The notes below the pieces were generated by a model. The model had not been told where the DNA came from. It worked only from the letters and a program-made list of their open reading frames with translations, and searched no databases. Position numbers and translations under genes: made by a program. Below are positions 1-10,642 of a DNA stretch of 64,000 nucleotides, piece by piece. Source of the stretch: Myxococcus stipitatus. Lineage in GTDB: Bacteria > Myxococcota > Myxococcia > Myxococcales > Myxococcaceae. The stretch spans positions 8,628,501 to 8,692,500 of the forward strand of contig NZ_CP147913.1 in the NCBI RefSeq assembly GCF_037414475.1, read 5' to 3'. The number at the start of each line of letters is the position of its first letter. Position 1 is the stretch's first letter.

Positions 1-823
1 CTCCTGCTTCCGCCTCCAGGTAGTCCAGGAAGCTCTGCTGACAGACGACAGGGGAGGCGTTGAGAAGGCACACGGTGTCGTCGGCGAGCTCCACCGCTTC
101 GGCCGAGCCCATGCCTCCATCACGCGCCAGCCGCCACCAGACCCCTTCGGCGTTCTGGTACACGACCAGCCCCCGGCGCGTGTCGTCCCCCAGCGCGCGC
201 TCCACCTGCGCGGGAAGGTGACAGGGCGCCACGTGGTACTGGCCCACCAGCACCAACACCAGCGGACGGTCCTCGGCCCGAGCCACCCGCGCGATGCGCT
301 CCGCGGCGTAGGCATCCCTCAAGGCGAGTGAGCGCTCCCCTTGGGCCCGCCGATCAATCCCGACCACCTCCAGCCGATGCCGCCGGGCGAAGGAGAGCAG
401 GGCGCGCAACGAGTTGCCGGGGCCGAAGCTCGTACCATCCGTGCTACCTCCCAGACGCGCCAGGAGGGAGCGCTCCGAAAGGCGTCCCGCGTTCCACGCA
501 TCGAGCGAGGCCTGGTGCCGGCCCTCGATGCACTCGAGGGCGAGCACGACACGGCGGCCCGAGGTGAGCGCGTGCTCCGCCAGCTCGACGTAGGTCTGCT
601 GCGCCAGGGGGAGCGTGTGGTAGTCGCCCACGTACACGATGTCCGAGGCGCGCACGCGCTGGTGCACGTCGCTCAGCGGCAGGACGCGCCGATAGCTGGC
701 GGTGCGCCGACGGTAACGAGCCTCGTAGGCTCTGAAGGCATCTGTCTGCCCGTCCACCACGCGGGCGATTTGTGCCCTCTGTCGACGGAAGAGGGCATGG
801 TGCAGGGCGAGCGAGTCGCGCAT
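1..823 (-). CDS. ChaN-like haem-associated protein (DUF399/Tiki superfamily), C-terminus beyond window edge
   Basis: The minus-strand frame opens at ATG 823 and runs off the left edge with no stop, giving 274 codons. A GAGGGA Shine-Dalgarno lies about 12 bases upstream; no other start is in frame before an upstream stop. Family hallmarks are visible: VYVGDYHTLP around residue 65 (ChaN proteins have a GExH/GDxH motif here), ALECIEG, and VLVGQYHVAP further on. ChaN proteins bind haem or take part in iron acquisition and are often lipoproteins. No signal peptide or lipobox is seen here, so the protein may be cytoplasmic or the family role may differ. It diverges from a TonB-dependent receptor at 940 across 116 bases, which fits an iron/haem uptake module with a shared regulatory region. 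The family call is solid; the role in haem uptake is inferred. Confidence 0.78.
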   Translation of the reverse strand, partial: MRDSLALHHALFRRQRAQIARVVDGQTDAFRAYEARYRRRTASYRRVLPLSDVHQRVRASDIVYVGDYHTLPLAQQTYVELAEHALTSGRRVVLALECIEGRHQASLDAWNAGRLSERSLLARLGGSTDGTSFGPGNSLRALLSFARRHRLEVVGIDRRAQGERSLALRDAYAAERIARVARAEDRPLVLVLVGQYHVAPCHLPAQVERALGDDTRRGLVVYQNAEGVWWRLARDGGMGSAEAVELADDTVCLLNASPVVCQQSFLDYLEAEAG

Positions 824-939
824 GAGGTGCGCAGATCCCTCGCACGGCCTCGGAGACCCGGCAAAAAATCGGCGGCTCGGAAGCCATCCGGGGCCGTTCC
901 TTGACTCGGAGATCCCGTCAATAGACCATCGCCGTCAGC

Positions 940-3900
940 TTGAAGAACACACTCGCACGCGCGACCCTCCTCAGCCTCGTGCTCTTCGCGGCCGTACCCG
1001 CCCAGGCCGAGGAGCCTTCACTTCTTCACTCCGCTCCCCCTCGCGCTCAGGCCCACAGCCCGCTGCGACTGGACGGCACACTCGTCGAGGGAGGGCGCAT
1101 CCTCGAGATGTTCGTCCGCTACCGAGGCCCCGGCGAGCCCTTCGCCCGGGTCCAGATGGAACGCCAGTACGGCGATCTCTATCGCGGCGTCATCCCCGCC
1201 GAGCACATGGTGCCGCCGGGCGTCGAATACTACGTCGAGGGCCTCACCGCCGACGGCGAGCGCATCTCGCTCTTCCAGTCCCCTGAACGTCCCGCCCGAG
1301 TCCTCGTCGCCGGGGAAGTCCCCGTCAACACGAGCCGCGCGGCGACCTCCCCGCCTCCTCCCTCGATCTCCGCCGACGAACGCCCCTCCACCCGGCCCGC
1401 GCCCCCTCCCGAGCGAACCAAGCCTCCCTCTCCGTCCACGAGCGCGTCCGCTGATGATTCCATGGCGGCCCTCACCGCGGACCTGGCCGACGGCGTACCG
1501 CCTCCGAAAAGCACGCTGCGTGACACCCGCTCCTCGACGTCGCGCGAGCCTCCGCCGCCCTCGCGAGGAAGCCCGTCGTCGTCGCGAGACCCGGTGCCCT
1601 CGACCTCCTCGCGGGAGTCAGGTGCTTCGAGAGGCACGGGCACGCGGGACGCCGCCACGCGCGAGCCCGTGTCGTCGCGGGACACGTCCACCCGCGAGCC
1701 GGCCACGACTCGCGATTCAGGCCCACGAGATACACCCACGCGTGACGCCGTGGCCACGAGGGAGTCCTCGTCACGGGACTCTGGCTCCACGCGAGGCTCG
1801 GCCTCGAGAGACTCGGTGTCGCCGCGCGATGCCTCCTCCCGCGAATCCGTGAGCTCGCGGGAGCCTTCGAGGCGCGACGAGTCCGCAGGACGGGAGACCT
1901 CCGTGGGCCCCAGCGAGCCCCGCTCGGAGCTGGAGGAGGACATGGCCCTCTACAGCGCCGAGGACACCCTGGCCCTGGCCACTCGCCACGAGGAGAAGGT
2001 GCGGACGGTGCCCGCCATCGCCACCTCGTTTGGCCGCGAGCAGATCAGCGCGTTGGGCGCCCGCACCGTCGCGGACGTGTTGGACGTGGTTCCCGGTCTC
2101 ACCATCAGCCGGGACGTGCAGGGCTTCCACCGCACGGCGGTGCGCGGCCTCCGCAATGACGCCGAGGTCCTCTTCCTCCTCAACGGTCACCGCCTCAACA
2201 ACTTCTTCGATGGCAAGGCGCTGATGAACCTCCCCGTGGAGAACCTCGAGCGCATCGAGGTCATCCGCGGTCCAGGCTCCGCGCTCTACGGCGCGGGCGC
2301 GTTCCTGGGCGTGGTCAACATCGTCACCGACACCTCGGATGGCGTTCGCACCGCCGTCTCCGCTGGAGGCTTCCCGGAGCAGGACGACCGCCTGGCGGTC
2401 ACCGTCAACGGGCACGCCTCCGCGGGGCACTCCTTCGGTGACCTGCGCCTCTTCGCGGATGTGGACGTGTGGAGCCAATCCGGAGACTCGAACATCATCG
2501 AGAACGATGGCCTCGATGATGAATCCATTGCCCAGGGGCTTCGCACGGTGGAGGACCCCGCGGGCAAGACTCGCGATGACCGCCTCCTCGTCAACGTGGG
2601 CGGTGGGGTGACGTACGCCATGGGCGACGCGGGGCGGGTGGGGGCCTCGGTGCGGTTCCTCACCGAAGACCGCACCGCGCTCATGGGCCTCTTCGACTCG
2701 GTGGGCGAGGACTCCAAGCTCAAGTGGAATGTCCTCATGGCGGACCTCCACTGGCAGCGGGAGTTCGGCTCGTCGGTCCTCCTGCGCGCGCGCGCAGGGT
2801 TCGACCAGCAGTCCACCGACCGGCTCTTCCAGCTGACGCCCAAGGACTTCCGCACCGGGCCGGACGCCAACCAGCTCTTCACCGACGGTCTCCGCGAGCA
2901 GACCCGCATCTCCGTGCGCACCCTCATGGGCGGCGTGGATGCGGACATCACCGTGGCACCGGGCAACAGGCTGTCCCTGGGCGCGGTGGTGGAACAGCAG
3001 TCGCTCGGCGATTACGACTACGAGACGAACTACTCGCTGGACGCACGCCTCCGGCCCGGGGGCTTCACCGCGCCAGAGGGCCTCGCGAACCCCCTGGAGC
3101 TCGCCGACGGCGCCGCGGCGCGCCGGCTCACCGTGGGGTTCTTCGCGCATGACCAGTGGACCGTCGTCAGCCCGCTGACGCTCACTTTCGGCGTGCGCGT
3201 GGATGCCACGCAGCTGCCCACGGTGGATGGCAGTGGCACCATCACCGGCACAAGCTTCGTGCCCCGCATCAACCCTCGTGTGGGGCTGGTGTTCGCGGCC
3301 ACGGACGCGCTGGTCCTCAAGGCGCTCTACGGCCGGGCCTTCCGCGCGCCCACGCTCCAGGAACTCGTCGAGCGAATCCCCAACACCGACTACAACCAGG
3401 GCCGCTTCGAGGGAAACCCGCGCCTTCAGCCCGCCACCGTGGACACCTTCGAACTGGGCGCCGACCTCATCCAGTCCGCTGGTGATGCCCGCGTGCGGCT
3501 GCGCGCCAACGCGTACCTGGAGCTCTTCGCCTCGCCCATCGTCCCGGTGGACACCTCCGGCAACATCGTCCCCCTGCGCAACCGCGAGCTGGGCGTGCGC
3601 GTGTACGGCATCGAAGGCGAGGCCCGCCTCGAGGCCTCCAAGCGCGCCAACGCCTGGTTCAACGCGAGCATCTCCCGCGCGCAGGACATGGAGCTTCCGC
3701 CGCACTCGCGCCTGCTGACGGACACGCCGCAGGCCCGCTTCAACGCGGGTGTCTCCATGCCCATCGGCGCTTGGGTGAACTTCGACCTGGTCGTGCGCGC
3801 GGGCGCCGAGCGCCGCAACAACAGCCGCTCCGTGCTGGAGCTCCTCCGCCGCTACAAGATTCCCGCCTACAGCCTCATCACCGCGCAGATCCGCTCCGAG

Positions 3901-4050
3901 CCCATCTTCGACATCTGGGAGGTGACGCTCGTCGCGCACAACGTCTTCGACCACGACCTTCGCGATGACGTCCCCCGCCCGGACCGCGTCCCAGGGAACC
4001 TCCCTCGCGAGGGCATGTCCGGTTACCTCACCGTGAGGGCCCACTTCTGA
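940..4050 (+). CDS. TonB-dependent outer-membrane receptor with N-terminal extension and low-complexity linker
   Basis: 1036 aa from TTG 940. A typical signal peptide covers residues 1-24 (ends AAVPAQA-EE). Residues about 30-130 look like a small beta-sandwich extension, with segments such as MFVRYRGPGEPF and GVEYYVEGLTADG. Residues about 190-325 are a low-complexity run of [S/T]R[D/E] triplets. The plug domain follows (about 345-470: SFGREQISALGARTVADVL, VRGLRNDAEVLFLLNGHR, IEVIRGPGSALYGAGAF), then a 22-strand-type barrel ending in phenylalanine (TVRAHF), the usual outer-membrane insertion signal. No TonB box is recognised with confidence. It is translationally coupled (TGATG) to a lipoprotein gene and divergent from a ChaN-like gene. 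A vitamin B12/siderophore/haem-type substrate is plausible; the ligand is not determinable here. Confidence 0.88.
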   Translation: MKNTLARATLLSLVLFAAVPAQAEEPSLLHSAPPRAQAHSPLRLDGTLVEGGRILEMFVRYRGPGEPFARVQMERQYGDLYRGVIPAEHMVPPGVEYYVEGLTADGERISLFQSPERPARVLVAGEVPVNTSRAATSPPPPSISADERPSTRPAPPPERTKPPSPSTSASADDSMAALTADLADGVPPPKSTLRDTRSSTSREPPPPSRGSPSSSRDPVPSTSSRESGASRGTGTRDAATREPVSSRDTSTREPATTRDSGPRDTPTRDAVATRESSSRDSGSTRGSASRDSVSPRDASSRESVSSREPSRRDESAGRETSVGPSEPRSELEEDMALYSAEDTLALATRHEEKVRTVPAIATSFGREQISALGARTVADVLDVVPGLTISRDVQGFHRTAVRGLRNDAEVLFLLNGHRLNNFFDGKALMNLPVENLERIEVIRGPGSALYGAGAFLGVVNIVTDTSDGVRTAVSAGGFPEQDDRLAVTVNGHASAGHSFGDLRLFADVDVWSQSGDSNIIENDGLDDESIAQGLRTVEDPAGKTRDDRLLVNVGGGVTYAMGDAGRVGASVRFLTEDRTALMGLFDSVGEDSKLKWNVLMADLHWQREFGSSVLLRARAGFDQQSTDRLFQLTPKDFRTGPDANQLFTDGLREQTRISVRTLMGGVDADITVAPGNRLSLGAVVEQQSLGDYDYETNYSLDARLRPGGFTAPEGLANPLELADGAAARRLTVGFFAHDQWTVVSPLTLTFGVRVDATQLPTVDGSGTITGTSFVPRINPRVGLVFAATDALVLKALYGRAFRAPTLQELVERIPNTDYNQGRFEGNPRLQPATVDTFELGADLIQSAGDARVRLRANAYLELFASPIVPVDTSGNIVPLRNRELGVRVYGIEGEARLEASKRANAWFNASISRAQDMELPPHSRLLTDTPQARFNAGVSMPIGAWVNFDLVVRAGAERRNNSRSVLELLRRYKIPAYSLITAQIRSEPIFDIWEVTLVAHNVFDHDLRDDVPRPDRVPGNLPREGMSGYLTVRAHF
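1519..1905 (+). repeat. Low-complexity [S/T]R[D/E] triplet-rich segment inside the TonB receptor
   Basis: The nucleotide sequence is built from degenerate TCGCGGGAC / ACGCGTGAC / TCCCGCGAA-like elements that encode Ser/Thr-Arg-Asp/Glu every three to five residues. The segment separates the periplasmic N-terminal extension from the plug. It is charge-balanced (Arg against Asp/Glu) and probably extended or disordered. Such imperfect repeats may vary in length between strains. Confidence 0.7.
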
Positions 4051-4889
4051 TGCCGACCACCAAGTCCTTCCTCGCCGCCCTCGCGTGCGCCCTCACGGCG
4101 CCGCTGTCCGGGTGCATCTCCTACAACGACTCGTGCCAGCCGCTCGTCCCGGACCCGGATGCCGTCGTCGGCTACCTGGGGCAGGACGTGCAGCTCGACA
4201 AGCCCTTCACGCGGCACGACAACAACGCGCTGGCGCAACTGGTCGCCGATTCCTTCCGGCACGCCGAGGATGGCTCCTCGCGCCCCGCCGTGCTGGGCGT
4301 CGTCAACGGCGGCTCGCTGCGCGCCGAGGGCCTCTGCTACACGCGCATGACGCTGAAGAAGGGGCCGCTGACCGACGGCGTGCTCCATGAGGTCATCCTC
4401 TTCGAGAACCTCGTGGTGACGCTGGACCTCACCGAGAGCGAGCTGGTGCAGATGATGGAGGCCAGCGTGGGCAGCCTCTACGCGGAAGGGCAGCTCATCG
4501 CCTCGCCGTCCGGCGCGTTCCTCCACGTGTCCGAGGGGACGAAGATGCACGTGGACTGCGCGCAGAGGAAGGGGCAGCGCGTGCGGACGCTGACGGTGGG
4601 TGGGGTGAACGTCCCGCTGCCGCCTCGCGAGGATGCGAGCATCCGCTACCGCGTGGCCGTTCCCACCTTCCTGCTCGAGGGCGGTGACGGCTACGACGCG
4701 GTGTTCGGCAACGCGGGGAAGGACCCGGACCGCAATCCCGTGCAGGCGCGGAAGCTGGGCGGCACGGACGCGAACATCGCCTCGGCGTACATGCGGGAGA
4801 AGCACCCCACGCCCGCGCAGCCGCTCATCGAGGAGTCGCGCATCACCTTCGAGAACTGCGCGCTACCCGCGCGGCCCGCTGGCAGGTGA
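4050..4889 (+). CDS. Lipoprotein with 5'-nucleotidase C-terminal domain
   Basis: 279 aa; the ATG at 4050 overlaps the receptor stop by one base, so the two are probably co-translated. The N-terminus is a lipoprotein signal (LAALACALTAPLSGC, Cys about residue 22). The body matches the C-terminal domain of 5'-nucleotidases (PF02872 type): NNALAQLVADSFRH, VLGVVNGGSLRAEG, LFENLVVTLDLTESELVQMME and FLLEGGDGYDAV are the usual landmarks. The N-terminal metallophosphatase half is absent, and usual bifunctional members are about twice this length. A free-standing C domain normally binds nucleotide but has no metal centre for hydrolysis, so it may act as a substrate-binding or receptor-associated lipoprotein. 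The link to the TonB receptor is inferred from operon structure. Confidence 0.75.
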   Translation: MPTTKSFLAALACALTAPLSGCISYNDSCQPLVPDPDAVVGYLGQDVQLDKPFTRHDNNALAQLVADSFRHAEDGSSRPAVLGVVNGGSLRAEGLCYTRMTLKKGPLTDGVLHEVILFENLVVTLDLTESELVQMMEASVGSLYAEGQLIASPSGAFLHVSEGTKMHVDCAQRKGQRVRTLTVGGVNVPLPPREDASIRYRVAVPTFLLEGGDGYDAVFGNAGKDPDRNPVQARKLGGTDANIASAYMREKHPTPAQPLIEESRITFENCALPARPAGR

Positions 4890-4919
4890 GTGCCAGTGGG
4901 CCGTTCGCGGGGCCATTCT

Positions 4920-5198
4920 TCAGGACTTGGGCTCGGTCGAGTTCGGAGCCGCGGCCGCCACCAGGGACGGAGCCGCGGGAGCCGCCACCGGACCCGCCGT
5001 GACTGCGGCGGGACGCGGGGGCGAGCTCAGCACGTCGTTGACCGACGGCATCTTCCGAATGTCGGCACGCGCCACCTTCCATGCCTGCTGGACTATCCAG
5101 GACAACGAACGGTCCTGCCGCGTCGCCTCACGCTGGATCTCCTCCAGCATGTCCTCGGGGAAGTAGAGGCTTTGCTTGCGGTGGTCGGTGGTGGCCAT
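4920..5198 (-). CDS. Small ribbon-helix-helix-like protein (TIGR04563-like), longer paralogue
   Basis: 92 aa from ATG 5198. The core (HRKQSLYFPEDMLEEIQREA, then DRSLSWIVQQAWKVARADI) is a beta-strand plus two helices as in MetJ/Arc regulators. I associate this sequence type with the myxobacterial TIGR04563 family. The last 35 residues are Ala/Pro-rich and probably disordered. It starts 7 bases after the stop of its paralogue at 5206-5409, and a GAGGAG Shine-Dalgarno overlaps that stop codon. Likely role: DNA binding or another small regulatory function; no target is evident. Confidence 0.7.
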   Translation of the reverse strand: MATTDHRKQSLYFPEDMLEEIQREATRQDRSLSWIVQQAWKVARADIRKMPSVNDVLSSPPRPAAVTAGPVAAPAAPSLVAAAAPNSTEPKS

Positions 5199-5205
5199 GC
5201 CGGCG

Positions 5206-5409
5206 CTACTCCTCGCGCGGGTCCTGGCGCTCGTCGCCAGTCACGTCATTGACGGCGGGGAACGACTTGATGCGCTCGCGGGCGATCTTCCACGCCTGCT
5301 GGACAACCCAGGAGAGAGAGCGGTCTTGGCGGTTTGCTTCCTCCTGAATCTCCTTCAGCATCTCCTCGGGGAAGTACAGCGACTGCTTGCGCTTGTCGGT
5401 GCCTGCCAT
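5206..5409 (-). CDS. Small ribbon-helix-helix-like protein (TIGR04563-like), shorter paralogue
   Basis: 67 aa from ATG 5409, with GGAG about 8 bases upstream. Residues 6-45 (KRKQSLYFPEEMLKEIQEEA followed by DRSLSWVVQQAWKIARERI) are nearly identical to the next gene, so this is a recent or strongly constrained tandem duplication. The reading frame stays open upstream to 5703, but that extension is Pro/Gly-rich, crosses a strong hairpin and lacks a ribosome site, so I reject it. The two paralogues are probably co-transcribed from the region at 5410-5560. Confidence 0.72.
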   Translation of the reverse strand: MAGTDKRKQSLYFPEEMLKEIQEEANRQDRSLSWVVQQAWKIARERIKSFPAVNDVTGDERQDPREE

Positions 5410-5569
5410 ACTTGAGTCTCCGGGGCGGATTCGAGGTGACGACCTGAACACACCGGGGCCGTTATCCGACAGACTCCCAAGAGGGTCAACGGTTTCGGAT
5501 GACTCGTTCAGTGCTCGCCGGGCCGTTTTCCAGCCATGTTCAGTCCCGCCTGACGTATCCAGCCGGGCG

Positions 5570-5700
5570 CGAAAAAAGGAAACGCCCCGGGCCTCAGAAA
5601 AGTGAGGCGCCGGGGCGTTTCGGAAAGAGGGACCGCCGGGAGTTGATCTCCCAGCGGACCCGTGGGCCCAGAGGGGGAGGGGGGGGACCCCTAGGCCCAA
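5570..5700 (-). ncRNA. Candidate structured small RNA (three hairpins) or leader RNA, minus strand
   Basis: Read on the minus strand, three hairpins follow one another: TGGGCC/GGCCCA arms (5694-5699 with 5663-5668), a 10-bp stem with an ATCAA loop (5648-5657 with 5633-5642), and a long GC stem followed by CCTTTTTT. In the middle stem the only non-Watson-Crick position is a U-G pair in minus-strand RNA but would be C-A in plus-strand RNA, which argues for minus-strand transcription. No coding frame with a ribosome site is seen. It may be an independent sRNA (three hairpins plus terminator recall the myxobacterial sRNA Pxr, but identity is not shown) or a terminated leader upstream of the RHH genes. 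Confidence 0.5.
5580..5620 (-). terminator. Strong Rho-independent terminator, minus strand
   Basis: Arms AAACGCCCCGG + GCCTCA and TGAGGC + CCGGGGCGTTT close a six-base loop with one bulged base. On the minus strand the hairpin is followed by CCTTTTTT. It ends the candidate RNA at 5570-5700 and lies about 160 bases upstream of the RHH gene pair. Confidence 0.75.
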
Positions 5701-5867
5701 CACCTGGAAAATTCGACCGTCCCCTCAACATCGTGCGCGGCCACGCATATTTCCCCTTTCGCAGCCACGCTCATCCGGTGTGACGATCATAAGAACCGGC
5801 CCCCCTGCCTTCAACCGCGCGCGCCTGTGTAACCCTGTTACCCGACATTCCATTCCACCCGTGTCAG

Positions 5868-7232
5868 ATGGCTCTCACTGGACCCGCGACGAAGCTTCTG
5901 CAGAGGACGTTGATGGACGCGTATGCGCGGCTGGGGCTCGAGGGCCGCTCTGTGCTGTGCGCCGTCTCTGGAGGCGCGGATTCGGTGGCGCTGCTCGTCG
6001 GCACGGCGTGCGTGCGTGAGCGGCTGGGGCTGCGCGTGGAGGTCGCCACGGTGGACCATGGCCTGCGTCCGGAGGCCTCCCTGGAGACGCGCTCGGTGGT
6101 GGAGTTGGCCGCGCGACTCGGCCTTCCATGTCATGTCCGGGAGCTGACACTGCGCCCGGGGCCTGGTCTGGAAGCGCGCGCGCGGCAGGCCCGGTACGCG
6201 GCGTTGGAGTCCGTGCGCCAGGAGCGAGGGCTGGCGGTGGTGGCGACGGCTCACTCGGCCACGGACCAGGCGGAGACGCTGCTGATGCGCCTGGCGCGCG
6301 GCGCGTCGACGCGAGGCGTGGTCGGAATCCAGGAGGCACGGACAGGACTCGTCCGCCCGCTGCTCGAGCGGACGCGCGTGGAGTTGGTCGACTTCCTCGC
6401 CGAACAGGGTGTCGGGTACTCAACGGATGCGATGAACGCGGACCCGGCGTTCTTCCGGGTCCGGGTCCGTAGGGACGCTTTGCCCGCGCTCAGCCGGGCG
6501 GCGGGCTTCCCGGTGGAGGCGCGGTTGGCGTCCTTCGCGCGGCTGGCCGCGGAGGATGATGCGCTGCTCACGGACCTGGCGGACGCGGCGTGGCGGCGCG
6601 TGCGGCTGGAGGATGGGAGCCTGGAGGCGGTGGCCGTGCGCGCGCTGGAGGTGCCGCTGCGCCGCAGGGTGCTCGCCCGATTGCTGGCCGAGCATGGCGT
6701 GGAGACAGACGCGGCGACGGTGGAGCGGGGGATGCGCGCGGTGGAGCAGGGCGGCTCGGCCACGGTGGGGCGCGGCTCGAGGCTGCGGGCCACGGGTGGG
6801 CGGGTCCGCTGTGTCGCGCCGGGCCCGGTGCAGGCGCCACGCGGAGGGAGGGAGCTGTGCCTGGAGGGCGCGGGAGCTCAGGGCGTGCTGGAGGGCACGG
6901 GGTGGGTCTTTCGCGTGGAGTCCCACGCGCCCCCGGCTGGGATGCACGGCCTGGCGTTGGCTCGGGACCTGTGCTGGCCGCTCACCGTGCGGACGCGCAA
7001 GCCAGGGGACCGGGTCCGCACCCGCGCGGGACAACGCCGGCTCCAGGATGTGTTGGTGGATCTTCGAGTGCCCGCGGAGTCGAGGGATTCGCGGCCGGTG
7101 GTGCTGGACGCCGAGGGCACGGTGGTGTGGCTTCCGGGACTGTGGACTCCCCCGTCGCCGGTGGGGTCATCCGAGCACTACTTGTGGGCGACACCCTTGG
7201 GTCCGAGCATTCAACGGACCCCTTCGTTATAG
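5868..7232 (+). CDS. tilS: tRNA(Ile)-lysidine synthase
   Basis: 454 aa from ATG 5868. The PP-loop ATPase signature SGGADS is at residues 34-39, followed by TVDHGLRPEA and the TilS-typical ATAHSATDQAETLLMRLARG. The C-terminal part carries the extra domain of full-length TilS, with RKPGDRVR (the family has RxPGDRxR) and WLPGLW near the end. TilS adds lysine to C34 of tRNA-Ile(CAU), changing its decoding from AUG to AUA. tilS directly upstream of ftsH is a widely conserved arrangement. No strong Shine-Dalgarno is seen. Confidence 0.93.
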   Translation: MALTGPATKLLQRTLMDAYARLGLEGRSVLCAVSGGADSVALLVGTACVRERLGLRVEVATVDHGLRPEASLETRSVVELAARLGLPCHVRELTLRPGPGLEARARQARYAALESVRQERGLAVVATAHSATDQAETLLMRLARGASTRGVVGIQEARTGLVRPLLERTRVELVDFLAEQGVGYSTDAMNADPAFFRVRVRRDALPALSRAAGFPVEARLASFARLAAEDDALLTDLADAAWRRVRLEDGSLEAVAVRALEVPLRRRVLARLLAEHGVETDAATVERGMRAVEQGGSATVGRGSRLRATGGRVRCVAPGPVQAPRGGRELCLEGAGAQGVLEGTGWVFRVESHAPPAGMHGLALARDLCWPLTVRTRKPGDRVRTRAGQRRLQDVLVDLRVPAESRDSRPVVLDAEGTVVWLPGLWTPPSPVGSSEHYLWATPLGPSIQRTPSL

Positions 7233-7411
7233 ACTGGAACGGAATGTTGTCGGGGGGTGGCCGTGCCCCCCTAAATAGTTGAGGGCGTTTTGCTGTTGCT
7301 GATACGGTCCGACGACTGGGAGCTCGCCTGGTGTCGGGCAAACGATTGAAAACGCTGGGGTTCCCCTGGCACGGCCCTCAACCCGCCGAGTACCGAAAGG
7401 GCAGCTGACAC

Positions 7412-9328
<1,917 letters not shown>

Positions 9329-9358
9329 TCGCCTCCTTCTGTCGCGGTGGATTCAACG

Positions 9359-9389
9359 AAGGCCCTTCCCATCCGTGGGGAGGGCCTTT
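9359..9389 (+). terminator. Rho-independent terminator after ftsH
   Basis: AAGGCCCTTCCC and GGGGAGGGCCTTT form a stem with a short loop, ending in TTTCGCGTT. It lies between the ftsH stop (9328) and the folP start chosen at 9407. This is one reason to reject the longer folP reading frame from GTG 9347, which would read through the hairpin. Confidence 0.7.
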
Positions 9390-9406
9390 CGCGTTATGAG
9401 GGGGCC

Positions 9407-10642
9407 ATGATTCGTGCCCGCCCCATCTGCGTCGACCGTCCGGAGGACCTGACGCTGGCCCTGCGCCGCATGGGCCTGCCCACGCCGGCACGCGAGTACC
9501 TGCTGGAGAAGGTGCCCCACGCGCAGGTGCTCCTCACCGGGGTTCCCCGGGAGGTGGGCGCGTTTCTCCAAGGGCTCCATGAGCGGGCGCTCGTGCCCGG
9601 CCGGGAGGAGCATCCGGCGTGGGTCTCCGGGGATATCCGCTCGCGTCCAGGCACCGGGCTGCTGTCCGGGCGCCGTGAGCAGTTCGAGCGGCTCATCGCC
9701 CTGGCGCGCTCGCAGCACGACGCGGCGTTGGTGGCGCTGGCGGAGGCGCTGACCCGGGTGCTGGACGCGGGGAAGGCCCCGGAGCCTTGGGTGCTGGGGG
9801 ACCGGGTCTTCCACTGGGGCTCACGCACCCATGTGATGGGCGTGGTCAACGTGACGCCGGACAGCTTCTCCGATGGCGGCCGCTACCTGGGCGTGGACGC
9901 GGCCATCGCGCACGGCCTCGCGTTGGTGGAGGCGGGCGCGGACTTCCTGGACATCGGTGGTGAGTCCACGCGGCCGGGCTCCTCGGGCGTGTCCGCCGCG
10001 GAGGAGGTGGCCCGGGTGCTGCCCGTCATCGAGGGCCTGCGCGCGAGGACCTCCGTCCCGCTGTCCGTGGACACGACGAAGGCGGCTGTCGCGCACGAGG
10101 TGCTGGGCGCGGGCGTGCAGCTCATCAACGACATCACCGGCTTCCGCTCGGACCCGGAGCTGCCCCGGGTGGTGGCCGAGGCCAACGCCGCCTGCTGCCT
10201 GATGCACATCCAGGGGACCCCGGGCACGATGCAGCAGGCACCTCGGTACGAGGACCTGGTGGACGAGGTGCTCGACTTCCTGGAGGGCTCCGTGGCGCTC
10301 GCCACGGCGGCGGGCATTCCCCGGGAACGCATCCTGTTGGACCCGGGGATTGGCTTCGGCAAGACGTTCGACCACAACCTCTACCTGCTTCGGCGCCTGG
10401 GGGAGCTGCGCGTGCCGGGGCTGCCGCTGCTCGTGGGGACCAGCCGCAAGGGCTTCCTGGGGGCGCTGACCGGGGGCAAACCGGCGGGCGAGCGGCTGGC
10501 GGCGACGCTGGGCTCCGTGGCCGCGATGGCCGTGTTGGGGGGCGCGGACGTCGTCCGTGTCCACGACGTGGCGGAGGCCCGCGACGCGCTGGTGGTCGCG
10601 GATGCGATTCGCACCGCCATGGATGGGGGGGCCCTCAGGTGA
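9407..10642 (+). CDS. folP: Dihydropteroate synthase with N-terminal extension
   Basis: 411 aa from ATG 9407, preceded by GAGGGGG. The C-terminal ~275 residues are a canonical DHPS TIM barrel: [15 protein letters not shown] (pterin site), [34 protein letters not shown] and GTSRKGFLG. It joins 6-hydroxymethyl-dihydropterin pyrophosphate to p-aminobenzoate in folate synthesis. About 135 residues precede the barrel, with no motif I recognise. Most bacterial FolP are near 280 aa, so this is a lineage-specific extension. Confidence 0.92.
   Translation: MIRARPICVDRPEDLTLALRRMGLPTPAREYLLEKVPHAQVLLTGVPREVGAFLQGLHERALVPGREEHPAWVSGDIRSRPGTGLLSGRREQFERLIALARSQHDAALVALAEALTRVLDAGKAPEPWVLGDRVFHWGSRTHVMGVVNVTPDSFSDGGRYLGVDAAIAHGLALVEAGADFLDIGGESTRPGSSGVSAAEEVARVLPVIEGLRARTSVPLSVDTTKAAVAHEVLGAGVQLINDITGFRSDPELPRVVAEANAACCLMHIQGTPGTMQQAPRYEDLVDEVLDFLEGSVALATAAGIPRERILLDPGIGFGKTFDHNLYLLRRLGELRVPGLPLLVGTSRKGFLGALTGGKPAGERLAATLGSVAAMAVLGGADVVRVHDVAEARDALVVADAIRTAMDGGALR

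Noticed and set aside
1771-4044. A 757-codon minus-strand open frame antisense to the TonB receptor
   Set aside because: High-GC shadow with His/Ala/Gly/Arg-rich nonsense composition and no motifs.
5570-5700. Identity with the myxobacterial sRNA Pxr
   Set aside because: Three hairpins and a terminator fit in outline, but I cannot compare sequences, no sigma-54 promoter is visible upstream, and the gene context I would expect for Pxr is not established.
7250-7275. G-run/C-run hairpin between tilS and ftsH as a terminator
   Set aside because: GGGGG/CCCCC arms are short, the tail is not T-rich, and similar runs occur by chance in this GC-rich DNA.
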